Shown piece by piece: positions 34,298 to 45,594 of a DNA stretch of 64,000 nucleotides. This DNA is from Triatoma infestans (taxonomy: Eukaryota > Arthropoda > Insecta > Hemiptera > Reduviidae). The stretch lies in NCBI GenBank assembly GCA_011037195.1, contig JAAEAF010014371.1, positions 62,001 to 126,000 on the forward strand. The letters run 5' to 3'. The position numbers and the translations under genes were made by a program. The notes beneath the pieces are model-generated. The model did not search any database, had not been told where the DNA came from, and saw only the letters and a list, made by a program, of their open reading frames with translations. The first letter of the stretch is position 1. Each line of letters opens with the position of its first letter.

Positions 34298-34793
34298 AGC
34301 TGGCTAATCCACAATTAAAAAAGGAATAGTCATCTTTTAAGTTTATTATGCATTACACTTCCCAGATGTTCTTTTGACATATAATTCAAGTTGAAGTTGT
34401 AATAATTCAAAAGGGGAGGAAGATACAGAGAAGAATTCACAAATGGCAACCAATTATTCGGTCTAAACCAAAAAAAAAAAGAAGAAAATTTCCTTTCTAA
34501 AAGAAATTTAAAAAAATAAGTGAAAGTAATGAAATTGGAGACTTTCAGATAGATAAGAGAATTGCCAGAAGTCTGCCTAATGTACAGCCCCCCCCTTACC
34601 GTGCTGCTCGGTATGAGGTAAAAAATAATCTGGCATGAAACATCTGTCTGTCGAAGTTGAATTCGCCATTACATTGTAATAAGTATTATCATTTGCTCTA
34701 ACTCTATAAAAAAGGAAATATTTAAAATTATTTAAGATATGTTAAGCCCTCATACATATGAAATGTAATTGGTGTCGATGTGTTGTTGTAGTT
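34298..34793. other. AT-rich stretch
   Basis: Nothing recognised apart from short A-runs and a C-run at about 34590. Confidence 0.35.
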
Positions 34794-35100
34794 TGTAGTG
34801 GCTTGAGCGGTTTTGTAAAAGGGCTTGTAAGTATATATATGTTTAAGAGAGTGAAGTATCAGAAATAAGAAAGTAGTCACCACTGCTAACAATAAACATA
34901 TTCTATTAAAATAATAGCTACAAGTTATTTGCAAGGAAATTATTAACTTATTAATATGAACTGATGCTAAGAGAGCGAAAAACAAGTGTTCTGCTTCGGT
35001 ATCTACAACAAACTATCCTTGAAGGAATGTCTTCTAATTGTTATTTCAAATCTTCCCCTGTGAGAAGAAGGGGTAGACAATGCTATCAAGTTCATGAACT
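34794..35100 (-). repeat. Partial LTR of the 55487 family
   Basis: In reverse it ends GCCACTACA, with TACAAGCCC and CCGCTCAAGCC before it, matching the end of the LTR at 55487-55946. ACATTCCTTCAAGGATAG...GTAGATACC matches the middle of that LTR. The LTR start is not found on the right side. Confidence 0.55.
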
Positions 35101-35505
35101 CTAAAAGACAATAGTGGTCTTCTACCTGAAATGTCCTTTAGCAAGGGAATGTCACATATTCTTCATAATTTTGTTGTTTTTTTTCAAATTAAAATATATT
35201 TTTATATTTCTTGCATCTATCACATATACATACAACAAAGAGGATCAAATTATTAACTTTAATTTATGTTGTCTAAAAAATAGTATTATGATGATATAAT
35301 TACGAGTTATTTGATACTGGAACATAAAATTAAATTTATATAACAATAGTAAGTTCTTATGTTTATAAGCGAAACAAAATAGAAAAAATAAACAATTAAC
35401 ATTGATATTTTGCTTTATTTAAATTAAAGAGAAATACATTAGTTAAAACACCAAAGAAAATAAAATAGACACTTATAATTGAATATATATATATATATAT
35501 ATTTT

Positions 35506-35628
35506 ACTTTCTCTTACTCCAAGTAAGAGGAAGTATTGTAATCGTGTCAAATTTTCGATATCGAGTTTTCACCGGAAATATCCGTTTTGAGGTCCCCTGA
35601 GTCCAAAACAGTGGTTTTTAGCAAATGG

Positions 35629-35674
<46 letters not shown>

Positions 35675-36028
35675 TGTGTCTGTGCGTCTGTGTATATCTG
35701 TGAACAGCCAGCTCAAAAACGAAAAACCGTAGAAAGTTGAAACTTGATATTCCGTCTAGGTATCACCATGGCATCTGACAGTGGGTCACCTGTCGAAATT
35801 CCTCAACCAGAAGTTCCACTTTATTTAGTGGTTTTTTTACGTTTTTGCAATTTTCTCAAAAATGGCTCCAACGATTTTCTTCAAACTTGTTATATCATCT
35901 ACATATACAAAGAGCTACAACTTTTATTTGTAACCTTTCTCTGGGAAAATTCATTTAGGGCACTTACGGGGGAAGGCTGTGGTTAGGTTTCCGTCTAAAG
36001 GAGCTATTTCACTTTATTAAACAATTCT
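35506..36028 (+). mobile_element. Element K, copy 4, left part
   Basis: 5' terminus ACTTTCTCTTACTCC at 35506-35520, long (GT)n at 35632-35673, first subrepeat and part of the second. It is interrupted at 36028 by the Jockey-like LINE and resumes at 40614. Confidence 0.85.
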
Positions 36029-36162
36029 TTTTTTTTTTTTTTTCTCTTTTTATTTAGAATTTTACAACTACATGCTCTGCATGTAACAAGTAAAAATGAT
36101 CAATGTACATATAAAAGAGGCGTGATTGGTGTGAATGATAAGTTATCCAGTGATAACTATCA

Positions 36163-37484
36163 TTAGATGCCCAAGAGGTCGCGGGGCCAACGACGCTTCA
36201 GTCGTCTTGGAGGATTACCCGGAAGTGAATTTGAAGAGAGAGCGTGGACTAGAGGATTAGGATGGAGGGAGAGATTACCATGGAATTTGGGATATCTGGA
36301 TTTTGCTAGGGTGTGAATAAATGGACTCTTCAAGTCAGTATGGATTGTTTTGTTTGAGACGTAAAAAGGAGCATCGACGATACGTCGTAGGATCTTGGAT
36401 TGGAGAGTTTGGAGTCTGTTGAGATTATTTCTCTTTGCAGTCCCATAAAGTTCCAGTCCGTAATTCCAAATTGGTGCGAGGAGAGCGGTATAAAGTCGTC
36501 TTTTATTTTGTAGAGTCAGTTTAGAGCGTTTGTCAAGAAATCGGCAGAGAAGTCTGAAACGTTGGTTAAAGGAAGTTCGTTTGAGTCTAGTATGGGGGTT
36601 CCAAGTCAGACGTTTGTCTAAGTAAAGTCCCAGATAACGAACATGGTCTGCAGGTGGTATAAGAGTATTGTAGAGATTGACTGGAGAGATTACTTTTTTA
36701 TTTAGAGTGAATACTATAAATTTAGATTTGTTCGTGTTGATTTTTATTTTCCATTTGGTTAGCCAAGTTTCTAATAATTGAAGATGACATTGAAGAATAC
36801 GTTTGGAAATTACAGGATCTTTGTGAGGTGAAAGGATTGCTGTATCATCGGCATAAGTAAAGATGGTCGTATTGGGATGTGTGGGGATATCAGCAGTGTA
36901 AATTGAATAAAGTATAGGGGCCAGGATACTGCCTTGTGGCACGCCAGCAAGAATAGGATAAACCGGTGAGGTAGATGATTCTTGAGTAACTTGGAAGAAG
37001 CGGTCTGTTAAATATGATTTGAGAATGAGATAGTAAGTATGGGGTAAAATGCCTTTGAGCTTCCATAACAAGCCTTCGTGCCATACACAATCAAACGCCC
37101 TTGACACGTCCAAGAATACACCAGCGCAGTATTGCTTCCGCTCGAGGGAAGTAGCGATGACATCTACAACGCGATGTGCTTGTTGAATGGTGGAGTGTCC
37201 ACTACGGAATCCAAACTGGTGGTGAGGGATAATTTGGAGAGAGTCTAGTAATGGTTGAAGGCGTAAAAGAAGTATCTTTTCGAATATTTTTCCTAAAATA
37301 GGTAGCAGGCTTATGGGTCGGTAAGAGCTTGGGAGATGTGTAGGTTTGTTTGGTTTAAGAATCATGCGCACGGAAGCAAATTTCCAAAGGATAGGAAAGT
37401 ATGTAGTTCTAAATATTGCATTGTAGAGAGCAGTTAGATATACGATGGCCTTGCGGGGAAGTTGACGAATAATATTTGAAGTTA
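36163..37484 (-). pseudogene. LINE ORF2, reverse transcriptase part
   Basis: Reverse transcriptase that would copy the element RNA at a nicked chromosomal site. The 402-residue frame from 37371 shows motif A with FLDVSRAFD (Asp 88), motif B GVPQGS (143-148) and motif C YADD (173-176), so all three catalytic aspartates are present. The end is rich in Arg (NPPRRLKRRWPRDLLGI). Translation of 37484-37372 in the same frame (NIIRQLPRKAIVYLTALYN) joins it to the upstream endonuclease. It is separated from that by one missing base near 37484, where the upstream frame stops after KKKSPDYD. No RNase H follows, as usual for Jockey-type elements. Confidence 0.9.
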
Positions 37485-38864
37485 TTAATCGTAATCAGGG
37501 CTCTTTTTCTTAGGGAGGTTAGTGATGATTTGTGTTACTTCAGAAGGAGTAATGGGTTTAGGAGGAAGTGAAAGAGGTAATGGGATGTCAAGTTCACTGG
37601 TGACATTAGAAATGTGTTCTGCATCTTGAATGTCGGAGTTTGGGATAAATACAGTGGTGAGATACGAAGCTAGAAGATTAGCTTTTTCTGTGTCTGTTTT
37701 AGCCCAAGTACCGTTGTCATGGCGTAGAGGCGCTGAGGCTATTCGGTATTTGAGCAGTCGTCTTGTAGCGTCCCACATGGAGTTATCGTCAGTTATTAGA
37801 GATGCGGTGTAATTGGCGTATTGGTTGTTGTAATATTTGTGAAGTCCATTGTTTAGTTGTCTGGTAAGTACGTTAAGTGAGTGTTTGTGTGACGGGTACC
37901 GAGTGCGCTGCCAGAGAGCTCTTGCCCGTCGCTTCCTCGTAATAAGCATCCTTAAATGTAGAGGTAGGTTATAGGGGGTAGAATTTGTCTGGTTAGTCGA
38001 AAAGTTTGTTGTGGCTTGCCATATGCTTTGCTGTATTACTTGAGTCAGATGTTGAACATTTGAGTCTATTTCATTAGGCGTTTTAAGTGAAGTTTTCAAG
38101 TTGAGTTTAAGTTCTAGTAGATTTTTGAATAGATTCCAGTCTATCGGTCCGTTAATCAGAGTTTGTTTCGGAGGAGTCGCTTTGGGGTAAATATCCATGG
38201 ATAGTATTACTGGACTATGATCGGATGAAAGATCGGGTAGTGTATATGATTCAATAAAGATTGAGGATATATTTGAGCAAACAAAAAAGTCAAGGAGATC
38301 TGGGAGTTTATTTAAGGAAGTAGGCCAGTAGGTGGGGTGTGAGGGAGTAACACAGGAGAGATTAGTTTGAAGTAAGGTATTGTAAAGGATGCGGCCTCTG
38401 GGGTTAGCTACGCGACTGCCCCAGAGAGGATGTTTTGAATTGAAATCGCCACCGCAGATGAATCGGGATCCTAAGGATTGGAAGAAGGATAGAAACTGAT
38501 CAGAGGTGATGACATGGTTTGGTGGGCAATACACTGCAGCTATATTATAATTAAATGGTTCCGAAAGTAAGGAGATTACAGTCGGCTGGAGATAGTTTGT
38601 TGAGGTGTAAGGAATTAGAAAATGAGCTAGTTTCTTGCGAATTAATATTGCAGAGCCACCATGAGCTGTTCCATCTGGATGATTAGTCCTGTAGAGCGTA
38701 TATCCGTTAATACAAAAATATGATTTGCCAGTAAAGTGAGTCTCAGTGATAAGAGCTATGTCAATTCGTTTGTCATGAAGTAATATGTCTAGTTCTTGTT
38801 TATGTCTAGTAAGTCCGTTGGCATTCCACAGGAGAATAGTGAGAGAGTGTTGGTTAAGCGGCAT
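37485..38864 (-). pseudogene. LINE ORF2, apurinic-type endonuclease and linker
   Basis: 459 codons, starting MPLNQHSLTILLWNANGL. It has the exonuclease-endonuclease-phosphatase fold motifs: WNANGL (13-18, Asn 14), TETH with catalytic Glu 41, GGDFNSKHPLWGS, and SSDHSPV with the metal-binding Asp and His. This enzyme nicks the target. A linker with many Arg/Lys residues precedes the RT. The start ATG at 38862-38864 overlaps the ORF1 stop as TAATG. The frame ends at 37485 by a frameshift, not a natural stop. Confidence 0.92.
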
Positions 38865-38866
38865 TA
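38862..38866 (-). promoter_or_regulatory. TAATG stop-start overlap between LINE ORF1 and ORF2
   Basis: On the minus strand ORF1 ends ...RLAP-TAA and ORF2 begins ATG one base inside that stop (TAATG). This arrangement is known in some non-LTR elements to allow translation of ORF2 by termination and reinitiation. Function here is inferred. Confidence 0.75.
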
Positions 38867-39702
38867 GGGAGCTAGGCGAGGAAGTAGAGTATTCACTACC
38901 GAGGTTAAGAGGCTTATAAGAGGATTGATAAGGGTTTTGAAGTCTGAAAGAAAGGAGTTAAGGAGAGAAGATATATCAGGCGATGAGGCAGATGTGGACG
39001 GCTGTGCGGAAGACTGAGCAGGTGCAAGCCCCGCGACCACCTGAGAATATGTAGATCTATTGTTATTGTGTTGTATCTGGTTTGAATTCTTGAGTGGCGG
39101 GAAGTCCGCAGGTTGATTAGCTGCAGAGTATCCTGGGTTTGACAATGAGAAGCGTTGAGCAGATGGATGGCTATATACTGGGGGTGTCCTCTTGGCTCGT
39201 TGGAGTTCTCTATATATTGCGCAGCCTTTGTAATTGGCGGGATGTTCGCCATTGCATAATACACATTTGGCGGGAGTGTTGCGTTGCTTGGTACACTCTG
39301 GTGTGAAATGCTCTCCTGCACACTTCACACATCGAGGTCTATGTTGGCAGTAGGACTTGCTATGTCCATATTCTTGACAGCGTTTACACTGAATGATCAG
39401 ACGCTGCTTGTGTGGCTCTTCTACTTTAATTTTGGTAAAACATAATACTTCGATATCAAAGATATGTTTATTATTGGCATTAGGTTCAAGATCCACGAAG
39501 AATAGGGGTAAAGACTGCTTGGTGACTGGATGGATTACTGGTGACACATTGCGTACAGTATGGCCCAGTTCTGCTAGTTGTTGCTTTATAAGTTCAGATG
39601 GTGTGGAATGGTGCAGATGTCTGATTACCACACGATAAGCTTTATCTTGCTGCAGCTGATATGTATGGTATTCAGCTCTTTTGTCGTTTAGATAATGTAT
39701 GA
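38864..39702 (-). pseudogene. LINE ORF1 (gag-like), C-terminal part with three zinc knuckles
   Basis: Nucleic-acid-binding Gag-like protein. The frame reads GIIHYLNDKRAEYHTYQLQQ, then VVIRHLHHSTPSELIKQQL, a gag RRM-like region typical of Jockey ORF1. Three Cys/His knuckles follow: CKRCQEYGHSKSYC (C-x2-C-x4-H-x4-C), CVKCAGEHFTPEC (C-x2-C-x3-H-x4-C) and CVLCNGEHPANYKGC (C-x2-C-x3-H-x6-C). A Ser/Pro-rich tail ends at the TAA at 38864. The frame meets the N-terminal part by a shift near 39700. Confidence 0.9.
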
Positions 39703-40221
39703 TACCCCTATAGCTATCATGGTGTTGGCATTAACAATTAGATCAGTGATCCGAGCTTTACAAGTAAAGCTGTCGGCTCCGACTAATTCTGAGAGAGCTT
39801 TGCAGAGGTCGGCATACCTAGTTACGTTTTTAATGTAAATAGGCGGTGGTTTATGGACGCGTGGTGGTGCTGAAGCTGTAGCTGTCGTTTCCATTTCATC
39901 TGTTACGGCAATAGGTGAAAAAGGATTATACGTTAGGACTCCTGGTGGGGCTGTTATTGTTTCGTTTAAGGAGGGATCACTCTTTAGTTGATGGCTGGTT
40001 CCTGAAGGTTGATAATTGTTGATGGCAGTCTGGGGTAAGTTGTCTGTTTGTATATTACTTGCTGATTTATTTTTCTTAGTAGCCATTGTGGCTTGTGAAC
40101 CCTTCTTATTTTTTGGAGGAGAAATGTTGAATGTTTTTTGCTTTCTTTTTAAGGAATTAATAGTGCTAGAAGTGGTTGACTCATCTGAGGAGCTGATGTA
40201 TGGTTCAACATTAAGAACCAT
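39688..40221 (-). pseudogene. LINE ORF1, N-terminal part
   Basis: 177 codons from the ATG at 40221: MVLNVEPYISSSDESTTSST, a low-complexity, Lys- and Ser-rich region, then PPPIYIKNVTRYADLCKALS, the conserved start of the Jockey gag core. It continues as FTCKARITDLIVNANT before the frame is lost near 39700. Together with the C-terminal part the original protein would be about 450 residues. Confidence 0.85.
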
Positions 40222-40613
40222 CAGAGACGTAAATTAAATATAAATAAATAAATGAAATAATACAATATCACTAATAAAGAATAATGAATAGATAACTAAT
40301 AGAAATAAAAAAGAGAATTAATAAAATTATCTTACAATAAATAATTTTTTTTTTCACTTAATAGTTCGTAAAATGTCACAAAAGGTGCTCACTTATAGGC
40401 TAGTTATTTATCATTTCAATTTTAGTTCTTAATAAAATAAACTTCAAAAGTTGATTATTGTTCACTTATAAGTATGTAAATAACACATCAGTTTGTAATA
40501 AGAAGCACTAATTTACACTCTTTCAAGCACTAGAAATTACACTTAAAATGTAGACAAATTTTAAGTAATTTGTTTACATTTCCTGTCAGCTGATTTCTGT
40601 ATTAAACAATTCT

Positions 40614-41130
40614 AACATCTAAATAATGTTAATTAGAATTAAATATGTTGTTGAAATTCCAAGTTTGATAAAAATCGGATAACCGGAAGTGCGTTTACTT
40701 TACCACTTTACTAAATGAGCTTTCCATTTTTTCGCGATTTTCTCAAAAGTGGCTGCTACGATTTCCTTTAAACTTGATATAATAACTACTCATACAAAGA
40801 GCTACAACTTTTATTTACAACATTTCTCTAGAAAAATTCATTTAATGGCACTTTTAGGGGAGGGGCGGGGTTATGTTATTCTCTTAAGTGTGATCATTGT
40901 TGATTATACAATTCTATCATCCAAACAAAATTAATTAGAAATAAATGGATGGCCAGAATTCCGAGTTTCAAGAAAATTAGTTAACCGGAAGGTGGCTTTT
41001 ACTGAACGGTTTTTTCAGTTTTCATCGTATTTGAATTAATTTGGTACACAAACTATAAAATTTGTCAATTATAATTTTGATAAATGGAGTAAGAGAAAGT
41101 TGTGTGAGTGTTTCACCCCAGATTTTTTTT
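40614..41130 (+). mobile_element. Element K, copy 4, right part
   Basis: Resumes after the LINE with AACATCTAAATAATG, the continuation of the subrepeat broken at 36028. CCGGAAGTGCG is at about 40682 and CCGGAAGGTGGC at about 40985. The 3' terminus GGAGTAAGAGAAAGT is at 41086-41100, with hairpin and T-run to about 41130. Confidence 0.85.
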
Positions 41131-41778
41131 TTAACAAAAAAGGTCAAAGGTAATCTGTCTTTAAAAAAAAAAAAAAAATGAAATAAAAATTGTCCAATAA
41201 GAATTCAGCGCAGTATATTCTTTTAGTAAATTTGTTATTACGCTTCAACTCTGAAATGTAGAAGAATGGCTGTCAAATCTCTATTGTCATCCGACAGGGA
41301 GTTGAAATTGTCCGATCAAGTGTATGCTGTTGGCACAACCTATTCCACCACCCTTTCTTTCCTTCTAACTTAGGTCACGTGATGTGTCTGCCATCGAAAG
41401 AGAATTTCCGCTCGACCGGAAACTGTATATTGTTATTTTATAGATTTAAAAAAAAAAAAAATTATTCTTACCGTTAACTTCTTCTTCTATTTCTTCTTTA
41501 TTGTATAATAAATCAAAAAGTGTTGAATTAATATTGGACGTTGTTTAATAATAATTATTTTTAACGTAAAATGTAAAAATACATACAATAAACAGGTTTT
41601 TTTGTTATTTTAACAAGAAAGTAATATACTATATTCGGAAGAAATGACAATTTAGCCGCACAATGGTTATTTAATTGAAATATCACAAAATAAATATGTA
41701 AATTAATACAATAAGATACATAAAATCAGAGGAAATAATATGTTTGAGTTGGATTTCACTGAACAGAATTTCACTGAT
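41131..41778. other. AT-rich stretch
   Basis: Nothing recognised. Confidence 0.35.
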
Positions 41779-42480
41779 CTACTTCATAATTTTATAAACC
41801 ATCTGATGATGCAAATTATGTTTATAGAAAATATATGAATAAGATTGACAATTGGACTGAGGTCCCAGTTTACTCGGAGCCTTCGGCCAAGTTTCCCAGC
41901 ATATTCCTGGCGGAAATTTAAGCCGCCAATTATTTAATTTAAATTTGATTGGTATGTCCTCGATAGGAAATACCGGAATCAGGAGATTTGTTATCCTATC
42001 TGATAACCAGACTAAAGCATTGAGCTCATATGTCATCACGTCAAAAATCGTATGGAATTCCTCGGCAAACTTAGAGACGTAGGCACGAGCAATAGAGACA
42101 TCCTAAATTGGGTGCCATGGTATGTTGGCGTGAAAAGATATGAAATGGCCGACATACCTGGCCTTTTTGGTAACCTTTTTGTGGAATAAGTGCCAATGAT
42201 CTGCAGCGTGCATTAGCCTAAGTAAAAATAGGTTTCGTATATTGAGAGTTTCCTCAAGGGGCATTGTAGACTGAGAGGAAGCTGAGCCTAGAACAAACAG
42301 ATCTGCAATTTCTGTTGGGAAATGGACTAGACTCCAACAAGCCTTCCTATCGGACTGCGCTGTTATCATCCAGAGAAGATTCGGAATCCTGCGTAATTGC
42401 CAGGCGTTGTAAGAAGAAACCCTCCCCCAGATTCTCAACCCAGAGATCTTAGTTTGGAAAGGAGGCTGCTATAGTTTGAT
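41779..42480 (-). pseudogene. Unrecognised protein-like reading frame with one internal stop
   Basis: From about 42480 the minus strand stays in a single frame for roughly 230 codons, with only one stop (TAG at 42103). Segments: RVSSYNAWQLRRIPNLLWMI, VHFPTEIADLFVLGSASSQS, FLLRLMHAADHWHLFHKK, stop region IPWHPI*DVSIARAYVSKF, FDVMTYELNALVWLSDRI, NNWRLKFPPGICWETWPK. Composition is protein-like (Trp, His and aromatic residues evenly spread) and richer in GC than the flanks. I do not recognise a family. It could be an old gene exon, a captured gene or part of an unfamiliar mobile element. Confidence 0.45.
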
Positions 42481-42559
42481 CGTTGGCGCGAATGGACAGT
42501 AGACCACTTATGATCACAGTGCGCTATACTAAATAAAATAGTTGTCTTTGCCATAAGAG

Positions 42560-43380
42560 TAAAAAAATTTACAAAAGTTGTAATATTCGTTCAAAATAAA
42601 AATCAAATTTCCCGAACGTTTCGATAATTTTATTGTATTTTCCAAGATTATCGATTCGGATTTCAAGCAACTCATCGATTGCACCAGCGTAAAATATTCT
42701 TGAATGAAAACTGGCGAATTTTCAATATTTTATAAACGATTTGGAAAATGGAGATACTTTTTTTAGATAGAGGTTTGTGGACATCGACCACATTCGCGCG
42801 TTCGCCTATTACCAGGATGTCTTGATAAACATTGTACTATCAGTTTAGACACTATTTTGGGAAGATCTTGTTATGACCTAACTATGTTTATAGAAAGGGA
42901 GATTTCTTTACAAGTGATTAAGACCAAGGCATTGTTTCCATTTTTAAAAGGCATTGTATTTTTGTTCTTTAAAAATGAAACCATCAATGAGTGGAAATAA
43001 GAAGTTTATAATTAGTTAATGGAATAAATGTAGTTGTAATTAGAAAATTATTTACATTATAATATCTTATTTTAACTGTAAGATTTCTTGAATAGGAATG
43101 AACAATAATAAGGTAGCCTAAATAAACAATAACATTATGTAAAACCATGCTAATTGACATTCACATCTTTCTATCTGACATTCACAATTATAGTATCTGA
43201 CATTCGCATTTATCTAATGCAACCATGCATTAATAATATGGATCAAAACAGTAAGTAAATTGGTTTTATCATGTACATGTCTGTAATATCATATTGTTTA
43301 TCAAGACGTCATAAACATGGGCGAACGCCCGGTTATTGGTAGATGAACTACAAAATAAAGCCGGCAACCATTGGAAAACT
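42560..43380. repeat. Eroded hammerhead-related inverted pair
   Basis: 42770-42850 (minus) and 43290-43370 (plus) are diverged copies of the PLE 5' ribozyme region. Both keep GGCGAACG in stem II and flanks such as ACATCCTGGTAATAGGCG and GATGAACTACAAAATAAAG. CUGANGA and GAAA are mutated, so neither should cleave. A further AATTATCGAAACGTTCGG at 42605-42625 (minus) recalls the 7451 type. Confidence 0.5.
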
Positions 43381-44296
43381 TAAAAATACTCTTTACCAGG
43401 ATCTGTGACCAAAAACTACAATAATTTAATAACTTGTATTGTTGCGAGACTTAAACGCACGAAACAAAAACAAAATATCAAGCGCACAAAAAACTGCTAA
43501 AAATTGAGTAGAACTGATAACCATGCAAAACGAAAGGACGTTAAAACCAAAACGAACTTTTCTTTTGTGTTTGATAACTATTTTACTTATAACATGAACG
43601 ATGGTTATTGTTTGGCATCAACTTCGTAATGGTTCGACGACGAAAGCTTGTTGCTAAGACAAAATGTTTATAAAAGGAGAAAAGGAAAGGTCTAAAAATA
43701 ATTAATTCGAAAACAATCTTGAACTTCTTTTTATTTTTTTTTGGTGAATTTGATAAAGTTGAAAATACACTAAAATGAGAAATTATAAAAGACGTATCAT
43801 ATAAATGGTTGGAGATTTTTTTATGAAAACAAAGTTATAAGAAATTTAATTAATTTTCAACATATGACTTCCATCTTGTTTCCCATTTTTCTTTTTTCCT
43901 TTTATGATTTTTTTTTTTCTAAACCAACATATTGAATTTTTATTTTTTGTATATGATTGCTTAAATAAATTGCTTTATATGTTTTCTGTAAAAAGAAATC
44001 GAACTTGTTAGTATTTAATTAAATTGAAAATATTAAAGAATTCAATTAGTAATTTAAAAAAAAAGAAATAATTTTAAAAAAAATTAAGATATATACAGAT
44101 AAAAAAAAGAAGAATTTAGCAAGAGAAATGAATATCAAACGGGATTAGAGACTTGAATCCCTTCATTAAACCCAGAATATTTACCTTATATTTACTTTTT
44201 CTTTAGAGAGACGGGGATCACCAAGCTGAGGTATATTGCTAGATTCTGTTTCGATTCTAGTTTTGAAGTTGGATTTTATTTGAGTAAATCATTAAT
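43381..44296. other. AT-rich stretch
   Basis: Nothing recognised. Confidence 0.35.
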
Positions 44297-44639
44297 GTGG
44301 AAGAGCAAAAGAGTAGAGATAAATACAAAATTGAGAATCTCACTCGCTACTTAGGCCAGACTAGAGTGGGAGATTCTGTAATATATATATATATAGCTGC
44401 GCTAGCCCTACAAGGATCAGTCTTTAGAACAGTTTTTACAACAGTCTACAACGTCAGCAACCAACTGCTACTCTTCTCTTTATTCAGTCTGAATCTCTCG
44501 GTACCTAATTTCTATTATTGGTGTAAAGTCCTGGCCAGTTTTGTAACTCTCTTTTAATATGTAGTGTTCAGCATTCAATCTAACTTATACCTCAATAATG
44601 CTTCCTCACTAATTTTCTCTCCTTCTAAAATCTATTATA
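44297..44639 (+). repeat. Right arm of a foldback element related to 23065-24560
   Basis: Shares TTAGGCCAGACTAGAGTGGG, CAACAGTC...CAACGTCAGCAAC, TAAAGTCCTGGCC, TAGTGTTCAGCATT and TTTTCTCTCCTTCT with 23380-23640 plus 24519-24550. It lacks the LINE found in the other copy. The left arm and central hairpin are missing. Confidence 0.65.
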
Positions 44640-44643
44640 TTAA

Positions 44644-45445
44644 TGTAGTGGGTTCAGATGTCTTGGTGAGGTGTTGTGATGCGATGAATAGTTGGGAGTT
44701 AGTTAGAGATTTTTAGAGAGTTGTTACTCGAAATATGAATTACTAATTTACGAAAATAGATATATGTATATTTTAACAATAATTTAAACGTTTGAAAAGA
44801 TAAACTACAATTAATTTGAAATGATTTAAATGTAACTAGAATGCACCAACTATAATGATAGATAAATAAATATATGTTTAAATACTTACATAGGTACGCG
44901 CTCCGATGTATGAACTATGTCACTCGTAGACTCTTGATGATACGCTGATACTATAGATAATCAGCGTACTGAAGAATAATCATCCTGATGATCATCCTAA
45001 TAATCATCTTGATGATACGCTGATACTGAAGAATAACGTCCCTCTTCTTGTGGAGAGACGTTATATTGCCATCACTCAAACATTGACAACTGTGTAATTA
45101 TGGGTCACACGAAAACATCTGTTGACCCTAGGTCTTGAATAGATCGGTGAACAGGTGTGGCAACAGGTTATGGCGGTTATCAAAAGACTGTAGCCAGGTG
45201 GTCTTTTGAGTGATTTGTTGACCCCTGTATATTGGCCAGGCGGCTTCTGTATTCTGATCGTATAATGACCGTTTTGAAAGCAGTGTGTCTTTGGCGGTTC
45301 CTGTTCTTGGCGGTTCCTTTGACCGTGCACTGGCCGCGGCTGTTGACCTGAATAATAGCGACTGGCCAGGACTAGTCATAATTTTTATAATTCAAAATTA
45401 TATATTTTCCTTCTTGTTATCACTCCTTCTTGTTATCACATTACA
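44644..45445 (-). mobile_element. Solo LTR of a gypsy-type element, 4-bp TTAA duplication
   Basis: Bounded by TTAA at 44640-44643 and 45446-45449. In element sense it starts TGTAATGTGATAAC and ends CCCACTACA. The 3' quarter matches the end of the LTR at 62091-62802 (GGAGATTTTTAGAAGTTAG-like block and CGATTCCACTACA). Internal short repeats around GATGATACGCTGATACT (44937-45025) are local. The 4-bp TTAA-type duplication fits errantivirus-like gypsy relatives. Confidence 0.75.
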
Positions 45446-45594
45446 TTAATATGAACTACTATATTAATAATATAAACTACTATATCTATTATATTAATAT
45501 GAACTTATATTATACTTAAGTTTGTTTACTACCCGCCTTTGTTCAACATACTTGATCGAAGTTAGAAACATCACACGCCTGAAGAAATATGGTA

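Larger units (their letters stand above)
36029..40599 (-). mobile_element. Near-complete Jockey-like LINE with 14-bp target-site duplication
   Basis: Flanked by TATTAAACAATTCT at 36015-36028 and 40600-40613. On the minus strand it runs from a 5' UTR through ORF1 (gag-like) and ORF2 (endonuclease plus RT) to a poly-A tail (T-run at 36029-36043 in plus). Length is 4571 bp. Each ORF shows one frameshift and otherwise reads well, so insertion was probably recent. The target was element K copy 4. Confidence 0.95.

Noticed and set aside
45076..45379. Two overlapping minus frames of about 84 codons
   Set aside because: They lie within the solo LTR, which is non-coding.
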